Assembly: GCF_016863655.1 (NCBI RefSeq)
Contig: NZ_BOPH01000090.1
Span: 1-64,000, forward strand
DNA: 64,000 bases
Source: Virgisporangium ochraceum
GTDB lineage: Bacteria; Actinomycetota; Actinomycetes; Mycobacteriales; Micromonosporaceae
Direction: 5' to 3'
Part shown: piece after piece, positions 46,428-54,754 of the stretch
How positions within the stretch are numbered: position 1 is the stretch's first letter
Layout: each line of letters begins with the position of its first letter
Translations under genes and position numbers: made by a program
Notes under the pieces: model-generated
The model's input: only the letters and a program-made list of their open reading frames with translations
The model's database searches: none
What the model was told of the DNA's origin: nothing

Positions 46428-47651
46428 ATGTCCGAGCAGGGTTTCGTCATCGTGGGTGCGTCGTTCGCCGGTGCGAAGGCGGCCGAGACGCTCCGGGCCG
46501 AGGGGTTCGACGGGCGGGTGGTGCTGGTCGGCGAGGAGAGCGACCTGCCGTACGAGCGGCCGCCGCTGTCGAAGGGGTACCTGCTCGGCAACGACCCGCG
46601 TGAGAGCGCTTTCCCACACGACGCCGCCTGGTACGCCGACCAGCGCGTCGAGCTGCTGCTCGGTCACGCGGCCACCGCTGTCGACCGCGCGTCGAAGACC
46701 GTGGCGCTCGCCGACGGGTCCTCGGTCGGCTACGACAAGCTGCTGCTCGCCACCGGGTCGCGCGTGCGCCGGCTCGACCTGCCGGGTGCCGACCTGCCGC
46801 ACGTGCGGTACCTGCGGCGCATCGAGGAGTCGGAGGCGTTGAAGGCCGCGTTCGCCGAGCGGCCCCGGGTGGTGGTCGTGGGCGCCGGCTGGATCGGCCT
46901 GGAGACCGCCGCGGCGGCGCGCACCGCGGGCTGCGAGGTCACCGTGGTCGAACTCGACACGCTGCCGCTGCGGCGGGTGCTGGGCGACGAGGTGGCGGCC
47001 GTCTTCCGCGACCTGCACACCGATCACGGCGTCGCGTTCCGGTTCGGCGTGAAGACCCGCGAGATCCGGCCCGACGGCGTCGTGCTCGAGACCGGCGAGG
47101 AGCTTCCGGCCGGTCTCGTCGTCGTCGGGGTCGGCATCCAGCCGAACGTCGAACTGGCCGGGGCCGCCGGGCTCGCGGTCGACAACGGCGTGGTGACCGA
47201 CGCGGGCCTGCGCACCTCCGACCCGGACATCTACGCGTGCGGCGACGTGGCGTCGTGGGAGCACCCCGGGCTGAAGCGGCACCTGCGCGTCGAGCACTGG
47301 GCGAACGCGCTCAACGGCGGGCCGGCCGCGGCGAAGGCGATGCTCGGCCGGGACGTCACCTACGACCCGGTGCCGTACTTCTTCACCGACCAGTACGACC
47401 TCGGCATGGAGTTCGCCGGCTGGTTCGAGCCGGGTGGCTACGAGCGGGTGGTGTTCCGCGGCGACCCGGCGACCCGGGAGTTCGTCGCGTTCTGGACCGC
47501 CGGCGGGCAGGTGCTGGCCGGCATGAACGTCAACGTGTGGGACGTGACCGACGACATCCAGGCGATCGTGCGGGCCGGCTGGGCGGGCACCACGGTCGAC
47601 ACCGACCGCCTCACCGACCCCGACGTGCCGCTGGCGGACCTACACGCGTAG
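46428..47651 (+). CDS. Ferredoxin/rubredoxin reductase-type FAD oxidoreductase
   Basis: A 407-residue NAD(P)H-dependent flavoprotein that passes electrons to a ferredoxin-like partner, for example for P450 or dioxygenase systems. Motifs are FVIVGASFAGAKAAETLRAE (FAD), DLPYERPPLSKGYL, VVVVGAGWIGLETAAAARTA (NAD) and DIYACGDVASW, followed by the typical reductase C-terminal domain (VPYFFTDQYDLGMEFAGWFE). AGGAGG precedes the ATG. No ferredoxin gene is nearby; a P450 lies 11 kb away. It overlaps the convergent methyltransferase gene by 12 bp. Confidence 0.92.
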   Translation: MSEQGFVIVGASFAGAKAAETLRAEGFDGRVVLVGEESDLPYERPPLSKGYLLGNDPRESAFPHDAAWYADQRVELLLGHAATAVDRASKTVALADGSSVGYDKLLLATGSRVRRLDLPGADLPHVRYLRRIEESEALKAAFAERPRVVVVGAGWIGLETAAAARTAGCEVTVVELDTLPLRRVLGDEVAAVFRDLHTDHGVAFRFGVKTREIRPDGVVLETGEELPAGLVVVGVGIQPNVELAGAAGLAVDNGVVTDAGLRTSDPDIYACGDVASWEHPGLKRHLRVEHWANALNGGPAAAKAMLGRDVTYDPVPYFFTDQYDLGMEFAGWFEPGGYERVVFRGDPATREFVAFWTAGGQVLAGMNVNVWDVTDDIQAIVRAGWAGTTVDTDRLTDPDVPLADLHA

Positions 47652-48425
47652 CGCGGTGACCGTCACCGTGGTGTAGCGCATCGGGAAGCTGCCGCCGACC
47701 GCGTCGACGGCGGCGCCTATGCCGGCCAGGATCGCCTCCAGTTGCTCGGCCGGCAGCCGGCTGTGGCCGCCGTGCGTAGGAACCTGGTCGAGCCACTCGT
47801 CGCGGGTGTAGACGCGGCTCCACCCGTGCCGCCGGTGCTCCGGCTCGGCGAAGCCGCCCGCCTCCCGGATGCCGTCGGCCGCCGTACCGGCCATCACCGC
47901 GTACGGGTCCGACCCGGCGGCGGAGGCGGCCGCGGCCATCGGCGAGCCGGGCAGCGCCCGGGCGTAGACCGCGCCCATCGCCTCGGCGAGGTCGTCCGGT
48001 GGCTGGTGCGCGTTCCAGAAGACGGCCAGCCGGCCTCCCGGGCGCAGCACCTGCGCCGCCTTCTCCGCGCCGGCCACCGGGTCGACCCAGTGCCACGTCT
48101 GCCCGGCGACGACGGCGTCGAAGACGCGGCCGGCCGGGTCCCACGTCTCGAACGCGCCGACCTCGACGTCGAGGCCGCGGCCGCGGGCCCACTCCGCCAT
48201 GCGGGCGTCGACGTCGACCCCGAGCACGTCGCATCCGGCCGCCTGGAACTGCCGGGAGGAAATTCCGGTTCCGCAGCCGACGTCGAGCACGCGCCGACCC
48301 GGGCACGCGGCCACGATCGCGTCGACGACCTCGGTGGGGTAGCGGGGGCGGGTGCGGTCGTAGCGCTCGGCGTCGGCACCGAACGACTCGGCGATCTCGC
48401 GGTGCTGGAACGGCTGAGTGGGCAT
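47640..48425 (-). CDS. Class I SAM-dependent methyltransferase
   Basis: A 261-residue enzyme with the SAM motif I RRVLDVGCGTGISSRQFQAA, motif II VLGVDVD, and FDAVVAGQTWHWVDPVAGAE with VLRPGGRLAVFWNAH, typical of the Methyltransf_11/25 group. The substrate is unknown. It is divergent from a TetR-family gene; the 71-bp gap contains three TGGGC-type half-sites, so it is the probable target of that regulator. Confidence 0.9.
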   Translation of the reverse strand: MPTQPFQHREIAESFGADAERYDRTRPRYPTEVVDAIVAACPGRRVLDVGCGTGISSRQFQAAGCDVLGVDVDARMAEWARGRGLDVEVGAFETWDPAGRVFDAVVAGQTWHWVDPVAGAEKAAQVLRPGGRLAVFWNAHQPPDDLAEAMGAVYARALPGSPMAAAASAAGSDPYAVMAGTAADGIREAGGFAEPEHRRHGWSRVYTRDEWLDQVPTHGGHSRLPAEQLEAILAGIGAAVDAVGGSFPMRYTTVTVTALRV

Positions 48426-48427
48426 GC

Positions 48428-48454
48428 GCCCACTCTAGTGGGCAAGTGCCCACT
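48428..48454. promoter_or_regulatory. TetR-type operator with three half-sites
   Basis: GCCCACT, AGTGGGC and GCCCACT follow in alternating orientation (48428-48434, 48437-48443, 48448-48454), making two overlapping palindromes: GCCCACTCTAGTGGGC and AGTGGGCAAGTGCCCACT. They lie directly upstream of the methyltransferase start and 43 bp before the TetR start. Confidence 0.78.
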
Positions 48455-48496
48455 GGTCCACCGGGTAGAGTCCGGCCAGGGAGAGCGGAGGGTCGC

Positions 48497-49084
48497 GTGC
48501 CGACTGGGGTGGCCATTCGTGACGTGCGTGAACAGCTGTTCGACGCCGCCGAGCGGGTGCTCCTCCGCGCCGGCCCGAGCGCGCTCACCAGCCGCGCGGT
48601 CACCACCGAGGCGGGCGTCGCCAAGGGCGTGCTGCACCGCCACTTCGCCGACTTCGACGACTTCCTCGTCGAACTCGTGAAGGACCGCACCACCCGCCTC
48701 GGCGCGCAGTCCGACGCCCTCCGCCGCTCGGCCGGCACCGGAACCGTCGCCGGCAACCTCACCGTCGTGCTGAGCGACCTCTTCATGTCGGTCGCATCGT
48801 CGATCGTCGGCCTGTTCATCTTCCGTGACGAGCTGCGCGCCCGCCTGCGGCGCACCTACCCGACCGGCCTCCCGCTGCTCACCGAGGCCGCCGCGATGAT
48901 CTCCGCGTACCTCGCCGCCGAGCGCGACCTCGGCCGGGTCGCAGACGGTGCCGATCTCGACACGGTCGCGTTGACGCTCATCGGAACCGGGCACCTGCTG
49001 TTCGCCGGCGGTGACGCACCCGACGCCGACGCGGTCCACGCGGTCATGAGCACCGCGATCGCCGGCGTCGCGACGGATCGATGA
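48497..49084 (+). CDS. TetR-family regulator at head of Hsp70-like operon
   Basis: A 195-residue repressor with HTH REQLFDAAERVLLRAGPSAL and TTEAGVAKGVLHRHFADFDD, and a helical ligand domain. The GTG at 48497 follows GGAGGG. It is divergent from the methyltransferase gene across a three-half-site operator. Its TGA overlaps the ATG of the next gene (ATGA), so the chaperone-like genes behind it may be on the same transcript and under the same control. Confidence 0.9.
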   Translation: MPTGVAIRDVREQLFDAAERVLLRAGPSALTSRAVTTEAGVAKGVLHRHFADFDDFLVELVKDRTTRLGAQSDALRRSAGTGTVAGNLTVVLSDLFMSVASSIVGLFIFRDELRARLRRTYPTGLPLLTEAAAMISAYLAAERDLGRVADGADLDTVALTLIGTGHLLFAGGDAPDADAVHAVMSTAIAGVATDR

Positions 49085-50376
49085 CGGCGTACACTCCGCG
49101 AATGCTGTCCAGCGACGGGGGAGGGACGGCGACGCTCGATCCGTTGCTCCGATCGATCGGCACGCCGGACCTGTACCTGCGTAACGCTTTCCGGATCTCC
49201 GGGCTGTCCGTCGACGCGTCACCGGGCGACCTGCGCCGCCGCGCCCAGCAGGTCCGCGCCGTGCGGGCTCTCGGCGGCGCCCCGGTGTCGACCGGTCCGC
49301 TGCCGCCCGCGACCGCGCCCGATCCCGACGACCTGCTGCAGGCCCTGTCGCGGCTGCGTGACCCGATGTCGCGGCTCGTCGACGAGTTCTTCTGGTTCTG
49401 GCCCGACCCCGACGGCGACCCGGCGCTCGACGCGCTGACGGCCGGCCGCGTCGACGACGCCGAGAACCTCTGGCGGGAAGGCTCCCCGTACGGTCTGCAC
49501 AACCTCGCCGTGCTCAACCACGTGCTCGCGCTCGACGAGGAACTGGCGCAGCCGCAGAAGAAGCTCGTCGGCTCGCCCCGGCGGTGGCGGCAGGCCTACC
49601 GGTACTGGATCGCGGTGTGGCGCGACGACGCCTGCTGGGCGGTGTTCGACGAACGCGTGCGGCGCGGGGGTCACCCCGGGCTGCCCGGCCGGGTGGCGCC
49701 GGCGCTGCGCGAACGGCTGCCGCTCGTGCTGTCGTCGGTCAACGCGGTGATCGCGGCCGACAGCCTCGAACGCGGCCGCGACGAGGAGTCGACCCAGGTG
49801 CACTGGCGGATGGCGGCACACCAGGACCTGCCGCCACAGGTGCGCGCGCGGGCGCTGCGGGCGGCCACCGACCCGATCATCTCCCGGGTGCGGACACACG
49901 GCGACCGCGCTCTCGCGGTCACGTTGAACGACGCGGCCGCCGCGCCGACGGCGGCCGCACGTCTGCACGAACAGACGACGCCGCTGCTGCGCATGGTGGC
50001 ACTGTCGTCGGCGCCCGACGCCGACAACATCCACGACGAGGTCGCGCGCAAGCTGATGAAGCTCGCCTACGAGTACCACCGGGCCACCAACGACTGGGTC
50101 GCGACGCTGCAGATGCTGCGGCTGGCGCAGGATTCCGCGCGCGGTCGCTCGATGCTGCAGTCGGTGCGCGAGAACGTGCAGGGCGTGGAGTACATGCTGG
50201 CGCACGAGGGCGACCTGGAGGAGCAGCGCCGTCGTCGCGAACAGCAGGCGCGCGAGGACGAGGTCCGGCGCCGCCGGGCGGAGGAGCGCCGCGCCGAGGA
50301 GGAGCACCGGAACCGGTTGCGCCGCGAGGCGATCGAGGCCTACGAACGCAGTCGCAGGGAGCGGGAGGGCCGATGA
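49081..50376 (+). CDS. Unknown protein of Hsp70-like operon, possible J-like co-chaperone with coiled-coil tail
   Basis: A 431-residue cytoplasmic protein. The N-terminal part (YLRNAFRISGLSVDASPGDL, then RRRAQQVRAVRALGG) resembles the helix II-III start of J domains (proteins that read NPFRVLGL-VDAS), but no HPD motif is present, so a J-like role is a guess. The middle is helical (RRWRQAYRYWIAVWRDDACW). The last 80 residues are a strongly charged coiled coil of Glu/Arg (EEQRRRREQQAREDEVRRRR). Both ends overlap neighbours by ATGA, meaning tight coupling with the TetR gene and the GrpE-like gene. ATG 49102 is an alternative start. Confidence 0.7.
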   Translation: MTAYTPRMLSSDGGGTATLDPLLRSIGTPDLYLRNAFRISGLSVDASPGDLRRRAQQVRAVRALGGAPVSTGPLPPATAPDPDDLLQALSRLRDPMSRLVDEFFWFWPDPDGDPALDALTAGRVDDAENLWREGSPYGLHNLAVLNHVLALDEELAQPQKKLVGSPRRWRQAYRYWIAVWRDDACWAVFDERVRRGGHPGLPGRVAPALRERLPLVLSSVNAVIAADSLERGRDEESTQVHWRMAAHQDLPPQVRARALRAATDPIISRVRTHGDRALAVTLNDAAAAPTAAARLHEQTTPLLRMVALSSAPDADNIHDEVARKLMKLAYEYHRATNDWVATLQMLRLAQDSARGRSMLQSVRENVQGVEYMLAHEGDLEEQRRRREQQAREDEVRRRRAEERRAEEEHRNRLRREAIEAYERSRREREGR

Positions 50377-50708
50377 CGGAACCGTTGGAGCACGTGCTCG
50401 TCGAGGTGGCCACCGGGCTGTGGCGCCTGCAGCGGCGGCTCGATCCGGAGACCCCGGAGACGCGCGCCGCGGCCCGGCAGGTGCGCCGGATCCTCGACGT
50501 GCTCGGCGACGCCGACATCCGCATCGACGACCATCACGGCGTCGCGTTCGACCCCGGCCTCGCGATCGACGTCGTGGCCTACCAACCGACCGAGGGCGTC
50601 GACCACGAACAGGTCATCGACACCGAACGCCCCTCGATCTTCCGCGGCACGGCCACGCTTCAGCGCGGCCGCGTCATCGTGGGCGTTCCAGTGAAAGGGA
50701 CCACGTGA
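50373..50708 (+). CDS. GrpE-like small protein of Hsp70-like operon
   Basis: A 111-residue protein. The first half is helical (EHVLVEVATGLWRLQRRLDP; ARQVRRILDVLGDADIRI) and the second half (GVAFDPGLAIDVVAYQPTEG; RGTATLQRGRVIVGVPV) matches the pattern of the GrpE beta-wing, where FDP, an internal acidic stretch and a final RPAxVxV-like strand are usual. GrpE exchanges nucleotide on DnaK. It is about half normal GrpE length. Starts and stops overlap the neighbours (ATGA before, GTGA after), placing it directly in front of the Hsp70-like gene. Confidence 0.65.
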   Translation: MTEPLEHVLVEVATGLWRLQRRLDPETPETRAAARQVRRILDVLGDADIRIDDHHGVAFDPGLAIDVVAYQPTEGVDHEQVIDTERPSIFRGTATLQRGRVIVGVPVKGTT

Positions 50709-53167
50709 GCACGATCGACTACGGCATCGACCTCGGCACCACCAACAGTGCCATCGCTGTCCTTCGCGACGTCGACACCGAGGTGGTCAAGAACAACGAC
50801 GACCGCGACACCACGCCCTCGGCGGTGTGGATCGACCGGCGTGACCGCCTCTACGTGGGCCGCGTCGCGCGCGAGCGCGCCGAGGTAGACCCCGCCAACA
50901 CGGCGCTGGAGTTCAAGCTGCGCATGGGAACCGCCGACGCGGTGTCCCGTTTCGCCGCCAGCGGCCGGGAACTCACCGCCGAGCAGCTGTCGGCGGAGGT
51001 GCTCAAGTCGCTGCGTGGCGACGTCCAGCAGCGGCACGGCGTCGACCTGTCGGCGGCCGTCATCACCGTGCCCGCCGCGTTCGACCTGAGCGCCTGCGAG
51101 GCGACGAGCCGCGCCGGCCAGCTGGCCGGGTTCGCCAGCACGCCGTTGCTGCAGGAACCGACCGCCGCCGCGTTCGCGTACGGGTTCCAGCGGGAGAGCG
51201 ACGCGCGGTGGCTCGTCTACGACCTCGGCGGCGGCACGTTCGACGCGGCCGTGGTGCAGATCCGCGACGGCGAGTTCACCGTGCTGACCCACCGCGGCGA
51301 CAACTACCTCGGCGGCAAGCTCATCGACTGGCAGATCGTCGAGACGCTCCTGCTGCCCGAACTCCAGCGCGAGTTCGGCCTCGACGACGTGCGCCGCGGG
51401 AACCCGCGCTGGGCCTCGGTCGTCGGCGCGCTGAAGCTGGCCGCGGAGGCCGCGAAGATCCGACTGTCCAGGGTGGACGCCGCGGAGATCTTCGTCGAGG
51501 TCGACCTCGGCACCGGGCAGCGCGAGGAGTTCTCCTACGACCTGCGGCGCGCCGACGTCGAACGCCTCACCGAGCCGTACCTCGTGCGGTCGGTGAACCT
51601 GTGCAGGCGCGCGCTCGCCGAGGCGAACCTGACACCCGCCGACATCGGGCGGACGCTGCTCGTCGGCGGTCCCACGCTGTCGCCCTACGTCCGCGAGCGG
51701 CTGAAGGACGGCCTCGGCATCGAGGTCGACCACAGCCAGGATCCGCTCACCGTGGTCGCCCGCGGCGCGGCCATCTTCGCCGGCACCCAGCGGCGTCCCG
51801 CGCCGGTGGGCCCGGTCGCTCCGGGCAAGGTGACCGTCGCGCTGGAGTACCCGCCGATCGGCCCCGACACCGACCCCCTGATCGTCGGCCGGCTCTCCGG
51901 CAGCGACGACTTCGGCGGATACCGCGTCGAGGTCGTCAACCACGACGCCCAGCCGGCCTGGCGCAGCGGACAGGTTCCGGTGAACGCCGACGGCATCTTC
52001 TCCCTCCAGGTCGTGGCCCTCAAGGGCCGGCGCAACGGGTACCGCATCGAGGTGACCGGGCCCGACGGCACCGCGGTTCCGGCGAGCCCGGACTCGTTCG
52101 TCTACACGGTCGGCGCGGTCGAGACCAGCCCGCTGCTGACCAACTCGATCGGCGTGGGCCTCGACGGCAACACCACCGAATGGGTGCTCAACCGGGGCAC
52201 GCCGTTGCCGGCGCATGGCAAGGTGCGGCTGCGCACCACCGTCGAGGTCCGGCGCGCCACCGGCGGCGGGATGATCCGGATCCCGCTGCTGGAGGGAGAG
52301 CACCCGCGCGCCAACCGCAACCGCCGCGTCGGGATGCTGGAACTCGTCGCCCACCAGCTCGCCTCCGACGTTCCGGAGGGCAGTGAGGTACAGGTCCGGC
52401 TCGACATCGACACGTCCCGCCTCATCACCGCGCGCGCCTACGTCCCGCTGCTCGACGAGGAGTTCGAGGAGGTGGTCGCGCTGCGCTCGGAGGTCGTCGA
52501 GACCGTCGAGGAGCTGTCGGCCGCCGTCGACGGGGAGCTGCAGCGGCTGTCGCAGCTGCGCGAGCGTCAGCCCAAGACCGGAAGCGTGGTCGCCGAGATG
52601 GCGCTGTTCCGCATCGACAGCGAGCAGCTCGTCGCCGAAATGGCCACGCTCCTCGCCGCCGCGGAGGGCGACGCCGACGCGGCCGCGACCTGCGGCCGCC
52701 GGCTGCTCGACCTGCGCGCGGCCATCGACGAGGTGGAGGACGCGCTGGAGTGGCCCGAGCAGGCCAAGGACGCGGAGAGCCTGGCCGACGAGGCGAGCCG
52801 CATCGCGGTGCGGATGGGCGACGACCACGACCGGCGGCGGATCGACGAGGCCATCGCCGGCGCCCGGTCGGCGATCGAGAACACCGACTCGCGGCTGCTG
52901 ACCATGTACACCGACGAGATCCGCCAGCTGGCGATCGCGGTGCTCGACCGGTCGGGCCAGCTCGACGTGCTCATCTTCAACGACCTGGAGTCGCGCCGGA
53001 ACGACTTCGTCGATCCGGGCCTGGGCACGTCGCTGCTGTCGGACGGCCGGATGGCCATGGCCCGCGGCGACCGCCAGGCGCTGCACAACATCAACGTGCG
53101 GCTGCGTGGCCTGCTCCCGGTGCCACCGCCGCCACCGGACCCGTTCAGCACCGTGCGTACCGGCTGA
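50705..53167 (+). CDS. Non-canonical Hsp70-family chaperone
   Basis: An 820-residue Hsp70-like protein (DnaK is about 620). The ATPase domain (1-362) is intact: GIDLGTTNSAIAVL (phosphate 1), TVPAAFDLSACEATSRAGQL, LLQEPTAAAFAYG, VYDLGGGTFDAAVV (phosphate 2) and LVGGPTLSPYV (adenosine). Residues 375-470 form an added beta-sandwich (RVEVVNHDAQPAWRSGQVPV; GYRIEVTGPDGTAVPASPDS). A substrate-domain-like beta region follows (SIGVGLDGNTTEWVLNRGTP to RLDIDTSRLITARAYV), then about 235 residues of helices in place of the usual lid and no EEVD-type tail. The GTG start overlaps the GrpE-like gene. It is not the housekeeping DnaK. Confidence 0.9.
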   Translation: MSTIDYGIDLGTTNSAIAVLRDVDTEVVKNNDDRDTTPSAVWIDRRDRLYVGRVARERAEVDPANTALEFKLRMGTADAVSRFAASGRELTAEQLSAEVLKSLRGDVQQRHGVDLSAAVITVPAAFDLSACEATSRAGQLAGFASTPLLQEPTAAAFAYGFQRESDARWLVYDLGGGTFDAAVVQIRDGEFTVLTHRGDNYLGGKLIDWQIVETLLLPELQREFGLDDVRRGNPRWASVVGALKLAAEAAKIRLSRVDAAEIFVEVDLGTGQREEFSYDLRRADVERLTEPYLVRSVNLCRRALAEANLTPADIGRTLLVGGPTLSPYVRERLKDGLGIEVDHSQDPLTVVARGAAIFAGTQRRPAPVGPVAPGKVTVALEYPPIGPDTDPLIVGRLSGSDDFGGYRVEVVNHDAQPAWRSGQVPVNADGIFSLQVVALKGRRNGYRIEVTGPDGTAVPASPDSFVYTVGAVETSPLLTNSIGVGLDGNTTEWVLNRGTPLPAHGKVRLRTTVEVRRATGGGMIRIPLLEGEHPRANRNRRVGMLELVAHQLASDVPEGSEVQVRLDIDTSRLITARAYVPLLDEEFEEVVALRSEVVETVEELSAAVDGELQRLSQLRERQPKTGSVVAEMALFRIDSEQLVAEMATLLAAAEGDADAAATCGRRLLDLRAAIDEVEDALEWPEQAKDAESLADEASRIAVRMGDDHDRRRIDEAIAGARSAIENTDSRLLTMYTDEIRQLAIAVLDRSGQLDVLIFNDLESRRNDFVDPGLGTSLLSDGRMAMARGDRQALHNINVRLRGLLPVPPPPPDPFSTVRTG

Positions 53168-53185
53168 CCCCGTAGGGTGGCGCGG

Positions 53186-53947
53186 GTGACCATCGAGCCC
53201 TGGACCCGGCCCGCGTTCCAGCCCACGGGCGCCACCGCGACCGCGATGCTCGTCGTGTTCGCCGACGACGACGTGCTCGGCGCGGCGCCCGACCTTCAGC
53301 TCAAGGGCATGGTGCCGGCGGGCTCGCCGGTCGCGGCGCTCGACCTGCGCGGCCACCACCACGCCGACGGTCCGGAGTGGATGGACGGCTGGCGCGGTGG
53401 TGCGGTGCGCACGATCGCCGAACGCGACCTCGGCGATCTCGGCCGGCTCGACGACGCGAAGTGCTGCTACTCGGTGACCGTCACGGTCGACGACCCGCGG
53501 GACCTGACCCACCTGCAACTGGCCTGGGCGGTCGCGGCGGCGCTCGCCCGGCAGGGCGCGTTCGCGGTGCTCGACGTGCACGCGGTGACCTGGCTGCCCG
53601 GGCCGGCCGTGGCCGACCTGCCGGCCGACCGGCCGTTCGTGGTGCAGCGGGAGGTGAGCCTCACGGCGGAGACCACGCCCGCCCCGGGCTTCGGGCATCC
53701 GGTGCACACGCGGGGCATGGTGAAGTTCGGCCGGCCCGACCTGGTGGCGGGGGTCGCCGCCGACGGCATCGAGCACACCGCGCAGGTGCTCAACCACCTC
53801 GCGCGAATGCTCGCCGAGGGCCACGTGCTCACGCCCGGGCAGCTCCTCCGGTTCGACGGCCAGCGGACGCTGCGCGTCGAGCCCTACGAGCCGGGCGGCG
53901 CGGTTCCCGAGGTCAACCTGAACAACGAGGGGCTACTGCTCGTCTAG
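53186..53947 (+). CDS. Unknown protein at end of Hsp70-like operon
   Basis: A 253-residue cytoplasmic protein of alpha/beta type. I do not recognise it firmly; the segment HPVHTRGMVKFGRPDL followed by a helix and a strand resembles DUF4261-like proteins, but weakly. GTG 53186 has AGGG at good spacing (GTG 53177 is an alternative). It begins 18 bases after the Hsp70 stop in the same direction, so it is probably the last gene of the operon. It overlaps the convergent gene's stop by 4 bp. Confidence 0.7.
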   Translation: MTIEPWTRPAFQPTGATATAMLVVFADDDVLGAAPDLQLKGMVPAGSPVAALDLRGHHHADGPEWMDGWRGGAVRTIAERDLGDLGRLDDAKCCYSVTVTVDDPRDLTHLQLAWAVAAALARQGAFAVLDVHAVTWLPGPAVADLPADRPFVVQREVSLTAETTPAPGFGHPVHTRGMVKFGRPDLVAGVAADGIEHTAQVLNHLARMLAEGHVLTPGQLLRFDGQRTLRVEPYEPGGAVPEVNLNNEGLLLV

Positions 53948-54669
53948 TACGGGTCGTACGGGCTGTCGTGGCCGAACACCCGCGCCACCGGTCGCAGCCG
54001 CAACCGCAGCAGCACCTTCAGGAAGACGTTGCGGGTGAACCACGGCAGCTGCCGCATCAGCCGCGTCCGGTCGGCGAAGGCCGGACGGGCGAGCCGGAAC
54101 CGGGCCAGCGACCCCGCTCTGTCCACATAGGAGTACCGCCGCGACGGCAGCACCTTCAGCACGACGCCGCTCGTGACGCCGATGGACGAGTAGCAGTCGT
54201 GCACCAGGATCTCGCCGCCGGGGGCCATGAACGCCGACCAGCGCAGGTCGTCGGTGAACGTCCAGTAGTCGTGTTTGCCGTCGATGTACAGGAGGTCGAC
54301 GGCGCCGCCGTGCCAGGCCGGCCGGGCGCGGGTGCTGTACTCGGGCAGCAGCGCGACGGTGCCGGTCACCCCGGCTCTGGCCAGGTTCGCCTCGAACAGG
54401 TCGCGGGTCGACGGTCCGCCGAAGAGCCGACCGGTGACGAACGGGTCGACCGCCGTGACGCGCGCGCCCACCGCCTGCGCCGCCCGGGCCAGCACGACCG
54501 TCGAGCGGCCCTGGTGGCTGCCGATCTCGACGATGTGGGCGCCGGGCGCGAGCCGCCGGGCGGCGTGCCACAGCATCGCCGCCTGCGCGCGGGTGAGCCA
54601 TCCCGGAATCTGCTCCGCGACGGCCCACACGGTGTCGAACTCTTCCTGGTGAACAGGAGTCTCAGTCAT
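53944..54669 (-). CDS. Class I SAM-dependent methyltransferase, CmcI/TylF-like
   Basis: A 241-residue protein with HIVEIGSHQGRSTVVLARAA (SAM motif I), VTAVDPFVTG, DLLYIDGKHDYWTFTDDLRW and GGEILVHDCYSS. This is the class I family with Ser/Thr-rich first loop and DxKHxY motif found in cephalosporin hydroxylase-like and sugar O-methyltransferases. ATG 54669 is used; the preceding TTG is unlikely. Its role is unknown; it may act on a small sugar or natural product. Confidence 0.82.
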   Translation of the reverse strand: MTETPVHQEEFDTVWAVAEQIPGWLTRAQAAMLWHAARRLAPGAHIVEIGSHQGRSTVVLARAAQAVGARVTAVDPFVTGRLFGGPSTRDLFEANLARAGVTGTVALLPEYSTRARPAWHGGAVDLLYIDGKHDYWTFTDDLRWSAFMAPGGEILVHDCYSSIGVTSGVVLKVLPSRRYSYVDRAGSLARFRLARPAFADRTRLMRQLPWFTRNVFLKVLLRLRLRPVARVFGHDSPYDPY

Positions 54670-54754
54670 CAACGCTCACCGATCCTGGGGAGGCGACAAC
54701 CGATACTAGCGTTACCGGCGGGTAACCGCGCGACTCTCACCCTGCGTCGACGGC

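Noticed and set aside
50660..53824. Minus-strand open frame of over 1000 codons opposite the Hsp70 gene
   Set aside because: The Hsp70 product has unmistakable motifs; the antisense frame is low in complexity, rich in Arg/Gly/His and arises from GC bias.
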